A stretch of 14,642 nucleotides of DNA from an uncultured Bacilli bacterium (GTDB lineage: Bacteria > Bacillota_I > Bacilli_A > RF39 > UBA660), in assembly GCA_944371685.1 (NCBI GenBank), contig CALVXV010000013.1:1-14642 (forward strand). Reading direction: 5' to 3'. Both the position numbers and the translations under genes were made by a program. The notes below the pieces were generated by a model. That model searched no databases. It saw only the letters and a program-made list of their open reading frames with translations, and had not been told where the DNA came from. Within the stretch, counting starts at the first letter, position 1; every line of letters begins with the position of its first letter. Of the stretch, positions 1 to 8,361 are shown in pieces.

Positions 1-102
1 AAAAATGTACTAAAAAATCTACAATTAATAGCAAAGAACAATATAAAAAATTTAATTAAACTTTTTAACAATAGTATTCCATTTTTTACCATAAAATGGT
101 AG
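1..102 (+). CDS. possible C-terminal tail of an upstream gene, cut by the window edge
   Basis: Reading from base 1, 33 codons stay open before a TAG at 100-102; the other two forward frames close sooner (stops by about 12 and 57). The peptide is Lys/Asn/Leu/Ile-rich and ends in PFFTIKW. It has no recognisable domain. A 33-codon opening is only mildly unlikely by chance in DNA this AT-rich, so this may be the end of a real gene or nothing. If real, its stop overlaps the putative jetA promoter and its palindrome. Confidence 0.25.
   Translation, partial: KNVLKNLQLIAKNNIKNLIKLFNNSIPFFTIKW
87..101. repeat. perfect inverted repeat TACCAT-AAA-ATGGTA, candidate operator for the jet operon
   Basis: Six-base arms (87-92 and 96-101) flank a three-base centre. 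The right arm overlaps the extended -10 element at 97-105, so a protein bound here would block RNA polymerase. There is no T-run after it, which argues against a terminator. An operator role is inference. Confidence 0.4.
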
Positions 103-105
103 AAT
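97..105 (+). promoter_or_regulatory. candidate extended -10 promoter for jetABCD
   Basis: TGGTAGAAT reads as a TGn extension followed by a -10 hexamer with one mismatch to TATAAT. No good -35 lies 16-18 bp upstream (TTCCAT at 77-82 is poor), as is common for extended -10 promoters. Transcription would start near 112, leaving a leader of only about 10-20 bases before the jetA start. Confidence 0.4.
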
Positions 106-121
106 ATGAGCAAAGAAAGAC

Positions 122-1597
122 GTGGTATGTTTGAAATTAACAAATAAATTAGTAAAACCTATAACTGAAACTGCCTATTTAAATACTGAAAACACTAATA
201 GATATAGACCAATCATGCGTTTTTTTTATCATAAATATGAACAAGCTGAAAACTGGCTATATAAAGAAGATGTCTATAATGAACTAAAAGACCAAATCGA
301 AGGTTACACCATAGACGAATGTGCTAGAGATTTGGATTTTCTAGTGGAAAAAATGTCCTTAACTACTGTCCAAGATACCGAAAATGCCCAAACCTTAGAA
401 AAATTTAAATTTAAAAATTATCGTTATCAAATGACTGACTATGCTATCGAAATCGAAAGAATGACCATTAGACTAGAAGAAATGGAAGTAAAAGTTGCTT
501 CATTAGAACCAAGACTTTTTGAAAGAATAAAATTAAGATTAGAACAATTATTAGAAGTAAAAAAACTATCCGAACAAGAAATATATGAACTTTGGACCGA
601 TTTAATGCAAGACTTTACCAATCTAAACCAAAGTTACCAAGACTTTCTAAAAAAATTTAGTGAACCAAAAACCGAAGAATTAATGCAAAGTCATCTTTTT
701 ATCCAGCACAAAAACTCTCTAGTTCACTATTTAAGAAATTTTATTAAAGAATATATTTCCTCAAGTAGTGAAATTGCCAAAATACTAAAAAAACAAACCC
801 AAGAAGATACAGAATTTCTAATGGATAGTCTAATATCTCATCAAAGAAAAGCCCCCAAAATAAGATCAGACTTCGACTATGATTACTTAAGAGTTGTCAA
901 TAACGGCAAATGGAATAGCTTGCGAAAATGGTTTGTAGCTGATAGCGATATTTGTGAAGGTGATAGACTTTTAAATGCCACTAACAATATAATTTCAAAA
1001 ATCACAAAATATGCTTCAAATCTAATAGAATTACATGGCAACATGATAAATAGAAAAGAAGAATATAAATATATTTGTCATTTATTTGATAACCTTACAT
1101 CATTAAATGATGCCCACACTTTAGCTGGCACTATCCTAGGTGTCCAAACAGTTAGACATTTTAAAGGAACAACCAAGTTAAATAGTGATTCCATAGTGCC
1201 TACATTAGATGTCAACCCAACCATGATTAAAATAGAACCTATGAAAAAGACCTTAAAGTATGAAACTTCACGTCTTCCAATCGTTGATAAAACCAAAGAA
1301 AAAGAAGAAATTTTTAGGCAAGCTCAAAAAGAAGAAGAAAGAAAAAAACAAATTTTAAACTCTTTAATAAAAAAAGGCCATATTGATTTAACTGGTGAAG
1401 TATCATTAACTTCAGAAGAACGAGCATACATTTTAGCTCTTTTAGCCAAGGCCCATAACGGTGTAACTAAAGACCCCGTATTTGGTCTAGACTATAGTAT
1501 AAAAGAAACAAATGATAAATGTAAAATCATCTCTGAAGATGGTACCTTCTATATGGACGGTATGTATATCAAGATTGGTGGTGATATAAATGGATAA
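122..1597 (+). CDS. jetA: Wadjet type II protein JetA (kleisin-like subunit, DUF2397/TIGR02677-like)
   Basis: First gene of the Wadjet anti-plasmid operon. It is the MukF-like kleisin that should bridge the JetC ATPase heads and bind JetB. The N-terminal part follows the DUF2397 pattern: AYLNTEN (18-24), RYRPIMRFFY (27-36), WLYKEDVY (45-52), a winged-helix stretch, YRYQMT (100-105), then SLEPRLFERI (127-136). A long helical middle and a Lys/Glu-rich C-terminal part (about 395-450) follow. At 491 residues the length is normal for the family. The start is uncertain. GTG at 122 and TTG at 131 are in frame but have poor ribosome sites. An ATG at 127 lies in another frame and reads MFEIN before hitting TAA. 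Removing one A near 142 would join it to the main frame as MFEINNKLVKPITE. The stop overlaps jetB by 8 bp. Family assignment rests on motif recall, not a search. Confidence 0.88.
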   Translation: MVCLKLTNKLVKPITETAYLNTENTNRYRPIMRFFYHKYEQAENWLYKEDVYNELKDQIEGYTIDECARDLDFLVEKMSLTTVQDTENAQTLEKFKFKNYRYQMTDYAIEIERMTIRLEEMEVKVASLEPRLFERIKLRLEQLLEVKKLSEQEIYELWTDLMQDFTNLNQSYQDFLKKFSEPKTEELMQSHLFIQHKNSLVHYLRNFIKEYISSSSEIAKILKKQTQEDTEFLMDSLISHQRKAPKIRSDFDYDYLRVVNNGKWNSLRKWFVADSDICEGDRLLNATNNIISKITKYASNLIELHGNMINRKEEYKYICHLFDNLTSLNDAHTLAGTILGVQTVRHFKGTTKLNSDSIVPTLDVNPTMIKIEPMKKTLKYETSRLPIVDKTKEKEEIFRQAQKEEERKKQILNSLIKKGHIDLTGEVSLTSEERAYILALLAKAHNGVTKDPVFGLDYSIKETNDKCKIISEDGTFYMDGMYIKIGGDING

Positions 1598-2786
1598 CCT
1601 AAATAAAGAAATGAACTTACTATTAAATAACTTTTGGATAACAAAAGATCAAGACCCAGAAAATTATTATTTACTAAAAAGAAAGCAAAAAGACTTGCAA
1701 GATTTCATATATAAAAACCTAGGCAGTAAATTAATCATTCATGATAGATTTATCAAACTAGAAAAGATTTCCACCATTCCATCCAAAGACCAAGGCATAG
1801 AAACATTTACTTCTACTATGGATTATGTTTTTTTATTTATTTTTTTGCTATATCTAGAAGATAAAACCCGAGGTGAAAAATTTATTCTTTCCAATCTAAT
1901 TGAATATGTAAAAAACACTGCCATTACCCTAGAACTTTCAAACACCCCAGATTGGACTTACTCCTCTCACCGAAAAAGTCTAATTAGAGTGATAAAATAT
2001 TTAGTTGATCAAAACATCATAACTATTAAAGACGAAGATAAAATAAGCTTTATTGATGACCAAACTGCTGATGCCCTTTATGAAGTTACAGGTATTTCTA
2101 ACTATCTAATTCCATCATTTGACCAAGAAATATATGGCCTAGTTACCCCAGAAGAATTCTTAAGTATACAGTGGTTACCTACTGATATTGATTCAGGAAA
2201 CATCAGAAGATATAAAGTATATCGGAATTTATTATATTTGCCAGCCATTTACCGTGAAGATTTATCAGATGGCGAATACGATTATCTTAGAAAAATGCAT
2301 AAAACAATTGAAAATGAATTATCGGAAAAACTAGACTTAACCGTTGAAATTACCAAAAATATGGCTATGGTCTATACCGACGAATCAGTCATTCAAAAAG
2401 ACTATTTTCCAAACACGAAAAGAATTACTGACATAATTTTACTAATCAATAGTGAAATAGTAAATTATTTAAATACTCAAGACATCGAAAAGCTATCTGA
2501 CGAAACATATTTAATAACTAAAGGTGAGTTAGAAAAAATTATATTAGATGCCAAAAATAAATATAAACCATTTTATAGTAAAGCTTACCTTGATTTAAAT
2601 GATAAAAAATATCTAAACGAAATAATTCATACCATGGAAAATTATCATTTCATTAAAGAAAAACAAGACGATTTATTTAAAATATACCCATTGGTAAATA
2701 GATTTCAAGGAATTCCAGAAAAACTAAAAGAAGAAAATAAAAACGAACAAATCGAAATATTTGGAGGTGATACCAATGAACTATAA
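1590..2786 (+). CDS. jetB: Wadjet type II protein JetB (KITE-like winged-helix subunit, DUF2398/TIGR02678-like)
   Basis: Second subunit of the Wadjet SMC complex, equivalent to MukE. It should bind the JetA kleisin and help engage DNA. The N-terminal part has the DUF2398 pattern: an early helical segment, LYLEDKTR-type helical core, and GSKLIIHDRFIKLEK (45-59), which matches the family's conserved 'G-x-L-x-V-x-x-x-F-x-R-L-x-K' signature. Winged-helix-like segments follow at about 80-170 and 320-385. The ATG at 1590 is preceded by GGTGGTGAT, which lies inside the end of jetA. The 8-bp overlap with jetA and 11-bp overlap with jetC imply translational coupling and fixed stoichiometry. At 398 residues the length fits the family. 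Confidence 0.85.
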   Translation: MDNLNKEMNLLLNNFWITKDQDPENYYLLKRKQKDLQDFIYKNLGSKLIIHDRFIKLEKISTIPSKDQGIETFTSTMDYVFLFIFLLYLEDKTRGEKFILSNLIEYVKNTAITLELSNTPDWTYSSHRKSLIRVIKYLVDQNIITIKDEDKISFIDDQTADALYEVTGISNYLIPSFDQEIYGLVTPEEFLSIQWLPTDIDSGNIRRYKVYRNLLYLPAIYREDLSDGEYDYLRKMHKTIENELSEKLDLTVEITKNMAMVYTDESVIQKDYFPNTKRITDIILLINSEIVNYLNTQDIEKLSDETYLITKGELEKIILDAKNKYKPFYSKAYLDLNDKKYLNEIIHTMENYHFIKEKQDDLFKIYPLVNRFQGIPEKLKEENKNEQIEIFGGDTNEL

Positions 2787-5700
2787 AGTAAGTAAAATAG
2801 GCCTTATTAACTTTTGGCTATATGATGATGAAACCTTTGATTTTTCAGATGGTAAATTATTACTAAGAGGTACTAATGGTAGTGGTAAATCAGTAACCAT
2901 GCAATCATTCATTCCATTAATATTAGATGGTAATAAAAACCCTTCTAGATTAGACCCTTTTGGAAGTAAAGATAAGCGCATTGAAGATTATTTATTAGGC
3001 AGCGCCGATAGTGAACAAAAAGATGAAGCCACAAGCTACCTTTTTATGGAAATGTACTCTAGTGAAAAAAGAAAATATCAGACAATCGGCATAGGCCTCC
3101 ATGCTAGAAAAGGAAGAACGACCGACTTTTGGGGATTTATTATTAAAGATGGTAGAAGAATTGGTCAAGATATATTACTATATCATAGCCTCACCGAAAA
3201 AATTCCCTGCACTAAAAAAGAATTAAGAAGTAGATTAGGCACAGACAACATTCTTGTTGAATCAACTAAAGAATATAAAGAAGCGGTAAATAAAACTATC
3301 TTTGGCTTTCCAAACCTAGATATGTATGATGAATTTATAAACCTATTATTGCAGTTAAGAAGCCCAAAACTATCCAAAGATTATAAACCAACCAAACTAA
3401 TGGAAATTTTAAGTAGTGTTCTGCAACCTCTTACCGAAGATGACTTAAGACCACTTTCTGAAGCAATTGAAGAAATGGATAAAACTAAAGAAACTATCAC
3501 TAAATTAAAAACCGATGTCAAAAAAATAGCCAATCTATTAATCACCTATAATAATTATAATGAAACCTTGCTTTACAAAAAAGCTGAAGATTATATAAAT
3601 AGTACAAATAATTATAAGAATGATGAAAAAATAGTCAATAATCTAAAAGAGGAAATAAATGATTTAGAAAATAAGATTGCTGAAAATAAAAAAACTATAG
3701 TAGACTTAAAAATCAGAAAAGAAAACATTGAAATGCAAAGAGCTAACTTAGATAGCCGCGATTTAGAAAGTAAAATTCAAAGAGTTAAACAGTTAGATAC
3801 TGAAATTAAAGAAGAAAATCAAAGTAAAGAAAAAATTCAAAACACTTTAAGCAATTACATAAATAAACGCCAAGATTTAGAAAATGAATTAAAGCAAATA
3901 AATAAAGAAAAAGAAAAGGAAGAAATTGCTTGTGATAACTTATATAAAGATATAATAGATTTAAGTCAAGAAATCAAATTTACTGAAGCAGCTATCATGC
4001 TAGAAAAATATAAAGAATCTCAAGACACTTTAAAACAAATTGATCCATTAAAAAATAGATTAAATCAATATCAAAATAAACTGGAAAACATTAAACAAGA
4101 ACTAGAAAAAAAGAAAATTCTTGAAGAAAAACAAAGTGAACTTGATACAGAGTTAAATAAACAAAATAAGGAATATAGCAAAATAAATGAAAACCTTCAA
4201 AAATCTCAAGAATCTTTATTTGATGAAATTTTAAATATTAAAGATAAAGTAGCTTACATTGGACAAACAAATCAAATCATAAAACTCTCTAAAGAAGAAA
4301 TTCAAAATATCACCTCATCATTTAACCCTTATAGCAAATCTTCATATAATTTATCTAAACAAAAATACTTATCTTTAGCCAGTAAAATAAAAGATTCCAT
4401 CACTGATGAACTCTATAAAATAAAAAACAAAATCACCAATCAAGGTCAAAAAATAACTGAAATTCAAACAGAACTTAACAATCTTAAACAATCTAAAGAA
4501 TTAGAAATTGTCAGAGATGAAGAAGAACTAAACACAATAAAATACATGCAAGAAAATGGTATCAAATTTGCTGAATTTTATAAAGTCATCGAATTTAAAG
4601 ATGGTATTAATCAAAATACTAAAAATAAATTAGAATCAACATTACTATCATCAGGCATCTTAAATGCCTTCCTTGTTGAAAATTTACATCAAGTTAAAAA
4701 TATCAAAGGTAATTTTATTACCTCGTCTAAACCTTGCCCAAAAAACCTAACAAAATATTTTAAACCAGCACATACCAATCAGTTAAGCGATGATTTTATT
4801 AATAATGTATTAAAATCTATAAATATAGATAAGCAAGGTGAAGTAACATTAAATGAAAATTATTTCAAAAATGGTTTTATACAAATTCAAGGTTCGCAGT
4901 ATTTTCAAAGTATATATATAGGCATATTGTCAAGAATAAAAGCTAAAGAAGAAAAAATAAAGCAAACTCAAAAAAAATTAGATAGTGAAAATGCCATTTT
5001 AAACAACTTAAAAAATTTACAAACCGATAAAGAAAATGAACTAATAATTCTCACTAACGAAGAAAAAAGCTACCCAACAAATGAAACCCTTGAAAATATC
5101 GAAAGTACTATTGAAAAATTTAATGTTCAACTTGAAATCATTAATAGGCAAAAAAATGAAACCGAAGAAAAGTTTCAAAATATTACCGAAGAAATCGAAG
5201 AACTATTTAAAAAATTAACCATCCTAAAAAAAGAAATTAACTTTGCCCTTAACTTAACCACCTTTGAAGAAGTAATTCAAAATACCAAACTATTAATAAA
5301 CTCAATTAGTGAATTCACCTTATCATTACATACTTATTATCAATATCAAGAAAGAATTATCGCTAAAACGGAAGATATGGATGATAAACAGTTTATGATT
5401 GATGAATTAAATACTAACTTAAATAACATAAGCATCTCGTTATCTAAAAAAGAATATGAAAAAGCCGATTTAAATAAAACTTTAAACAGCCATGAATATA
5501 AAAATTTATCAGAGCAAATTCTAAAAATTGATAAAGAATTAAAAGAAATTGAAGAAAAAACAGCCGGTTTAAATCATGACCTTGGAATAGATGAAAACAA
5601 TTTATCCACCAAAAATGAAAATCTAAAAGAAAAAATTGCCTCTCAAAAAATAATTGAAGAAATAACCAAATTAAAAGAAATGTTCTTTAAAGATGAATAT

Positions 5701-6846
5701 AGCCTTCACTATGTAAAAAAAGAACCTATTGATAACATTAAATTAACTGCAAAAAAAATATTAAGTGATTTATCATCAAGAAAAAACACAAATCTTACTA
5801 ATGCTAAAGATAACTATTCATCAGCTTATTATGAATACCGTATGTCATTAAATGATTATCATTTAACCAGCCAAACTATTTTTGAAAAAGATATCATTCC
5901 AAATAGTATTATTGATGAAGATATTTTAAAAGACCTCTATGAAAATAACAAAAGAGCTGATTTATGTGCCACATATCAAGGTCGCACATTAAATATATAT
6001 TCACTTTCAAAAACCTTAAATGAAGCAATTGAAGAAAATAGTCAAATAATTAGTGAACAAGACCGTCATCTATTTGAAGAAATACTATTAAAATCAGTAG
6101 GAGCCAAAATACGTGAAAGAATTGAATCAAGTAAAAATTGGGTGAAAAAAATCAATCAGATCATGAAACAGATGCAACAAAATAGTACTCTTGCCTTTGG
6201 ACTAGAGTGGAAAAGTAAAAGTGCTGAATCAATGGAAGAAATTGAAACTAAAGAACTGGTTAGAATATTTCAAATAGATGCTAATATGATAACTAAAGAA
6301 GATAGTAATAAATTAATCAATCATTTCCGTTCAAAGCTAAAAAAAGAGACAGAAATGAATAGCGAAAGTCAAACATATTCATCAGTAATTTTTGATGTCC
6401 TAGATTATCGTAATTGGTTTGAATTTAAAATGAATTATCAAATGGTTGGTGATACAAAAAAAGAATTAACCAACAAAGTATTCTCAAGATTTAGTGGTGG
6501 TGAAAAAGCTAAAACAATGTATATTCCATTATTTGCTGCTGTTTATGCTAAACTAATGAGTGCTAAAAAAGATGCACCAAGAATCGTAGCCTTAGATGAA
6601 GCTTTTGCCGGCGTTGACGATTCCAATATCCGTGAAATGTTTGGAATATTATCATCACTAAATCTAGATTACATTTTAACTTCACAGGCCTTATGGGGTG
6701 ATTATGATACTATAAATAATTTGGCCATAGCTGAATTATTAAGGCCAAATAATGCCAATGCTGTTTGTGTAAAAAGATATCGTTGGAACGGAAAATATAG
6801 GGAAATAATTACTAAGAAGGAAAACGATGCTATATCTTTATTTTAA
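2776..6846 (+). CDS. jetC: Wadjet type II protein JetC (SMC-like ATPase, TIGR02680-like)
   Basis: Motor of the complex: an SMC/MukB-like ABC ATPase that extrudes DNA loops. The Walker A is GTNGSGKS at residues 32-39. Long Lys/Glu/Asn-rich coiled-coil arms run from about 225-590 and 720-1130. They are split by a globular hinge-like region (about 595-718) containing LESTLLSSGILNAFLVE, a pattern typical of TIGR02680 proteins. The C-terminal head carries the ABC signature FSGGEK (SGGEK at 1240-1244) and Walker B RIVALDEAFAGVDD (D1274, catalytic E1275). A TTG 15 bases upstream also opens the frame, but GGAGGTGA (2763-2770) sits 5 bases before the ATG at 2776, which decides the start. The protein is 1356 residues, a full family length, with no break. 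It overlaps jetB by 11 bp and jetD by 20 bp. Confidence 0.93.
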   Translation: MNYKVSKIGLINFWLYDDETFDFSDGKLLLRGTNGSGKSVTMQSFIPLILDGNKNPSRLDPFGSKDKRIEDYLLGSADSEQKDEATSYLFMEMYSSEKRKYQTIGIGLHARKGRTTDFWGFIIKDGRRIGQDILLYHSLTEKIPCTKKELRSRLGTDNILVESTKEYKEAVNKTIFGFPNLDMYDEFINLLLQLRSPKLSKDYKPTKLMEILSSVLQPLTEDDLRPLSEAIEEMDKTKETITKLKTDVKKIANLLITYNNYNETLLYKKAEDYINSTNNYKNDEKIVNNLKEEINDLENKIAENKKTIVDLKIRKENIEMQRANLDSRDLESKIQRVKQLDTEIKEENQSKEKIQNTLSNYINKRQDLENELKQINKEKEKEEIACDNLYKDIIDLSQEIKFTEAAIMLEKYKESQDTLKQIDPLKNRLNQYQNKLENIKQELEKKKILEEKQSELDTELNKQNKEYSKINENLQKSQESLFDEILNIKDKVAYIGQTNQIIKLSKEEIQNITSSFNPYSKSSYNLSKQKYLSLASKIKDSITDELYKIKNKITNQGQKITEIQTELNNLKQSKELEIVRDEEELNTIKYMQENGIKFAEFYKVIEFKDGINQNTKNKLESTLLSSGILNAFLVENLHQVKNIKGNFITSSKPCPKNLTKYFKPAHTNQLSDDFINNVLKSINIDKQGEVTLNENYFKNGFIQIQGSQYFQSIYIGILSRIKAKEEKIKQTQKKLDSENAILNNLKNLQTDKENELIILTNEEKSYPTNETLENIESTIEKFNVQLEIINRQKNETEEKFQNITEEIEELFKKLTILKKEINFALNLTTFEEVIQNTKLLINSISEFTLSLHTYYQYQERIIAKTEDMDDKQFMIDELNTNLNNISISLSKKEYEKADLNKTLNSHEYKNLSEQILKIDKELKEIEEKTAGLNHDLGIDENNLSTKNENLKEKIASQKIIEEITKLKEMFFKDEYSLHYVKKEPIDNIKLTAKKILSDLSSRKNTNLTNAKDNYSSAYYEYRMSLNDYHLTSQTIFEKDIIPNSIIDEDILKDLYENNKRADLCATYQGRTLNIYSLSKTLNEAIEENSQIISEQDRHLFEEILLKSVGAKIRERIESSKNWVKKINQIMKQMQQNSTLAFGLEWKSKSAESMEEIETKELVRIFQIDANMITKEDSNKLINHFRSKLKKETEMNSESQTYSSVIFDVLDYRNWFEFKMNYQMVGDTKKELTNKVFSRFSGGEKAKTMYIPLFAAVYAKLMSAKKDAPRIVALDEAFAGVDDSNIREMFGILSSLNLDYILTSQALWGDYDTINNLAIAELLRPNNANAVCVKRYRWNGKYREIITKKENDAISLF

Positions 6847-8077
6847 AGAAAGAAAAGGATTCGACCGTTTATTCAAATTGCTAAAACAAAAATATATTTC
6901 TCTAAACCGCTATTCAGGAACTGTAACTTTAAATAATATAACACCAGAAGAAAGTAAGGATTTAAGCAACTTTTTTGGGAAAACTATTTCCATAGGCAGT
7001 ACTTTTAAAACATCATTTATCCAAATTGAAAAAAAGTTAAAACAAACAAAATATGCTGATTTTACCTGGTCAGAATTGTTTGATAAATATTTCGAAGCAC
7101 CTATTTTAAGTAAAAAAGATATCAAAGATAACTTTAAAAAAGAAGAAATAAAATTCTATCAAGAAATCTTAAAACAAACTCCAGATAAGTTAAAAGTATG
7201 GTTTAAAAGTATTATTCAAACTAAAAATGATATTTACCAAATATTTATGCGAAAATATAAAAAAGATAAAAAACAATTTAAAAAAGAACTATTAAATCTT
7301 TTAAAAATCATTGCTAAAACTGAACAAAATAAACCTGTGTCATTAACTTTTCTGGCCTCAATTTCATTAGATCCTCATTTTTTAGACCTAGGAACATCTA
7401 CCAGTAATTTGTTCTTTAAACTGTGTTCTAGTTATTATAATAAAGAAAATCCAAAAACCACAATTGACAAAATCAAATTTTTGTCAGACTTAAATATTTA
7501 TATAGATAATATTTCTAACTTTGTAATCATATATAATTTAAAAAGTGATAGCGCACTTGTAAATGTTTTTACTAAAAATCAAGAACCATTAAATCTAAAT
7601 TTATCTAATTTATCGCAAATTCATAAATTAGATACTGATTTAAAAAAAGTATTCATCTTCGAAAACCCATCTATGCTTCCGGTTTTTAAACAATATAATA
7701 TTCCAATAATAATAAGCTATGGAAATCCAAATTTTGCTTTTTATAAAGTAATTGAAAAATTATTATCTACTAATAACGAAATATATTATAATGGCGACTT
7801 TGATCCAGAAGGTTTAATCATTGCTTCAAATATTTGTGAAAAATTTCCACAAATCAAACTATTTTGTTATCACAAAGACGATTATTTTTCTTCTAAATCT
7901 CAAAATAAACTTTCTGCAAGTCGGTTAAAAAAATTGGATAATATTACGCACCCTAATTTAATCGAAATAAAGAAGCTTTTAAAACAAGAAAAACTGGCCG
8001 CATACCAAGAAAAAAATCTTGAAAATATTAAATATTTTGTAAAAAAAACATTAAAAAGGAATTGTAATATGATTTAA
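6827..8077 (+). CDS. jetD: Wadjet type II nuclease JetD (DUF3323 + DUF2399, Toprim fold)
   Basis: Nuclease of the system. In studied Wadjet systems JetD cuts small circular DNA after JetABC has extruded it. The N-terminal part (about 1-110) matches DUF3323: a basic start, a short beta segment with LNNITPEE, then a helical region. The C-terminal DUF2399/Toprim domain holds the acidic Glu in FIFENPS (E279) and the DxD pair in YYNGDFDPEGLIIA (D324, D326), so the metal site looks intact. This fold is shared with topoisomerase VI A and Spo11. The ATG at 6827 has AGAAGGA about 6-11 bases upstream, inside jetC, with a 20-bp overlap. The 416-residue length is normal. JetD with DUF2399, together with DUF2397 and DUF2398 partners, marks type II. 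Confidence 0.9.
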   Translation: MLYLYFKERKGFDRLFKLLKQKYISLNRYSGTVTLNNITPEESKDLSNFFGKTISIGSTFKTSFIQIEKKLKQTKYADFTWSELFDKYFEAPILSKKDIKDNFKKEEIKFYQEILKQTPDKLKVWFKSIIQTKNDIYQIFMRKYKKDKKQFKKELLNLLKIIAKTEQNKPVSLTFLASISLDPHFLDLGTSTSNLFFKLCSSYYNKENPKTTIDKIKFLSDLNIYIDNISNFVIIYNLKSDSALVNVFTKNQEPLNLNLSNLSQIHKLDTDLKKVFIFENPSMLPVFKQYNIPIIISYGNPNFAFYKVIEKLLSTNNEIYYNGDFDPEGLIIASNICEKFPQIKLFCYHKDDYFSSKSQNKLSASRLKKLDNITHPNLIEIKKLLKQEKLAAYQEKNLENIKYFVKKTLKRNCNMI

Positions 8078-8161
8078 AACTTAGAATTTCAAATGAAGGA
8101 TGATCTGATAGAAGTAATGACTAAACCTCATAAAAATAGTCAAAAAATTTTCTCATATTAA
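8069..8161 (+). pseudogene. possible remnant of a gene start behind jetD, interrupted by TAA
   Basis: A ribosome-site-like AAAAAGGA (8053-8060) precedes ATG ATT TAA, and the same frame then stays open to a TAA at 8159-8161. The downstream part includes an ATG at 8093 giving MKDDLIEVMTKPHKNSQKIF, which looks protein-like. One reading is a fifth gene whose third codon became a stop and which was then lost. Another is chance. The TAA at 8075-8077 is also the jetD stop. No family is recognised. Confidence 0.2.
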
Positions 8162-8162
8162 T

Positions 8163-8199
8163 TACCATAAAAAACATATTATGTAAAAAATTAATGGTA
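8163..8199. repeat. nested inverted repeats behind jetD
   Basis: The outer arms TACCAT (8163-8168) and ATGGTA (8194-8199) are the same arms as in the palindrome in front of jetA. An inner perfect repeat ACATA-T-TATGT lies at 8174-8184. TTACCATAAAA occurs both here (8162-8172) and before jetA (86-96). There is no T-run, so it is not an obvious terminator. Confidence 0.4.
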
Positions 8200-8200
8200 T

Positions 8201-8261
8201 TCACTGCCTATATGATGCCATCTTCCAGTCAGTTTTAGAAGTAAGCGACTTCATATAAGTC
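8201..8261. other. GC-richer patch with two mutually exclusive hairpins
   Basis: This stretch is roughly 40% G+C by eye against about 20% around it. GAAGT-AAGCG-ACTTC (8238-8252) and GACTT-CATAT-AAGTC (8247-8261) are both perfect but share bases, so only one can form. On the minus strand the same bases read MKSLTSKTDWKMASYRQ and then TGA at 8203-8201, which resembles a protein C-terminus but has no family I recognise. It could be debris of a lost gene or mobile element. The rest of the gap 8078-8361 holds the terminator and promoter listed separately. Confidence 0.3.
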
Positions 8262-8269
8262 AATAAACC

Positions 8270-8306
8270 AAAAAGTAAAATTATTAAATAAAATATTTTA
8301 CTTTTT
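8270..8306. terminator. A/T-only hairpin terminator, probably bidirectional
   Basis: AAAAAGTAAAAT (8270-8281) pairs perfectly with ATTTTACTTTTT (8295-8306) around a 13-base loop, ending in a T-run. It lies just before the next promoter and is the first convincing stop for the jet transcript. Confidence 0.65.
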
Positions 8307-8310
8307 CTTC

Positions 8311-8340
8311 TTGACAATATACATGCGCATGTGCTAAAAT
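8311..8340 (+). promoter_or_regulatory. sigma-A-type promoter with a palindromic operator candidate in its spacer
   Basis: A consensus -35 TTGACA (8311-8316) and an extended -10 TGCTAAAAT (hexamer 8335-8340) are 18 bp apart. The spacer contains ACATGCGCATGT (8321-8332), a perfect 12-bp palindrome, ideally placed for a dimeric repressor. Transcription should start near 8347, almost at the ribosome site AAGAGGTGA (8347-8355). Confidence 0.7.
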
Positions 8341-8361
8341 AACTGCAAGAGGTGAAAACCT

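Noticed and set aside
87..101. TACCAT/ATGGTA hairpin as a transcription terminator of an upstream gene
   Set aside because: No T-run follows, and the right arm overlaps a good extended -10 element.
2761..2775. Upstream TTG start for jetC adding five residues
   Set aside because: The codons overlap the ribosome site GGAGGTGA itself; the ATG at 2776 is correctly spaced from it.
439..3377. Minus-strand ORFs inside jetA and jetC (60-72 codons)
   Set aside because: They lie fully antisense to strong coding sequence, have no ribosome sites or recognisable domains, and are typical shadows.
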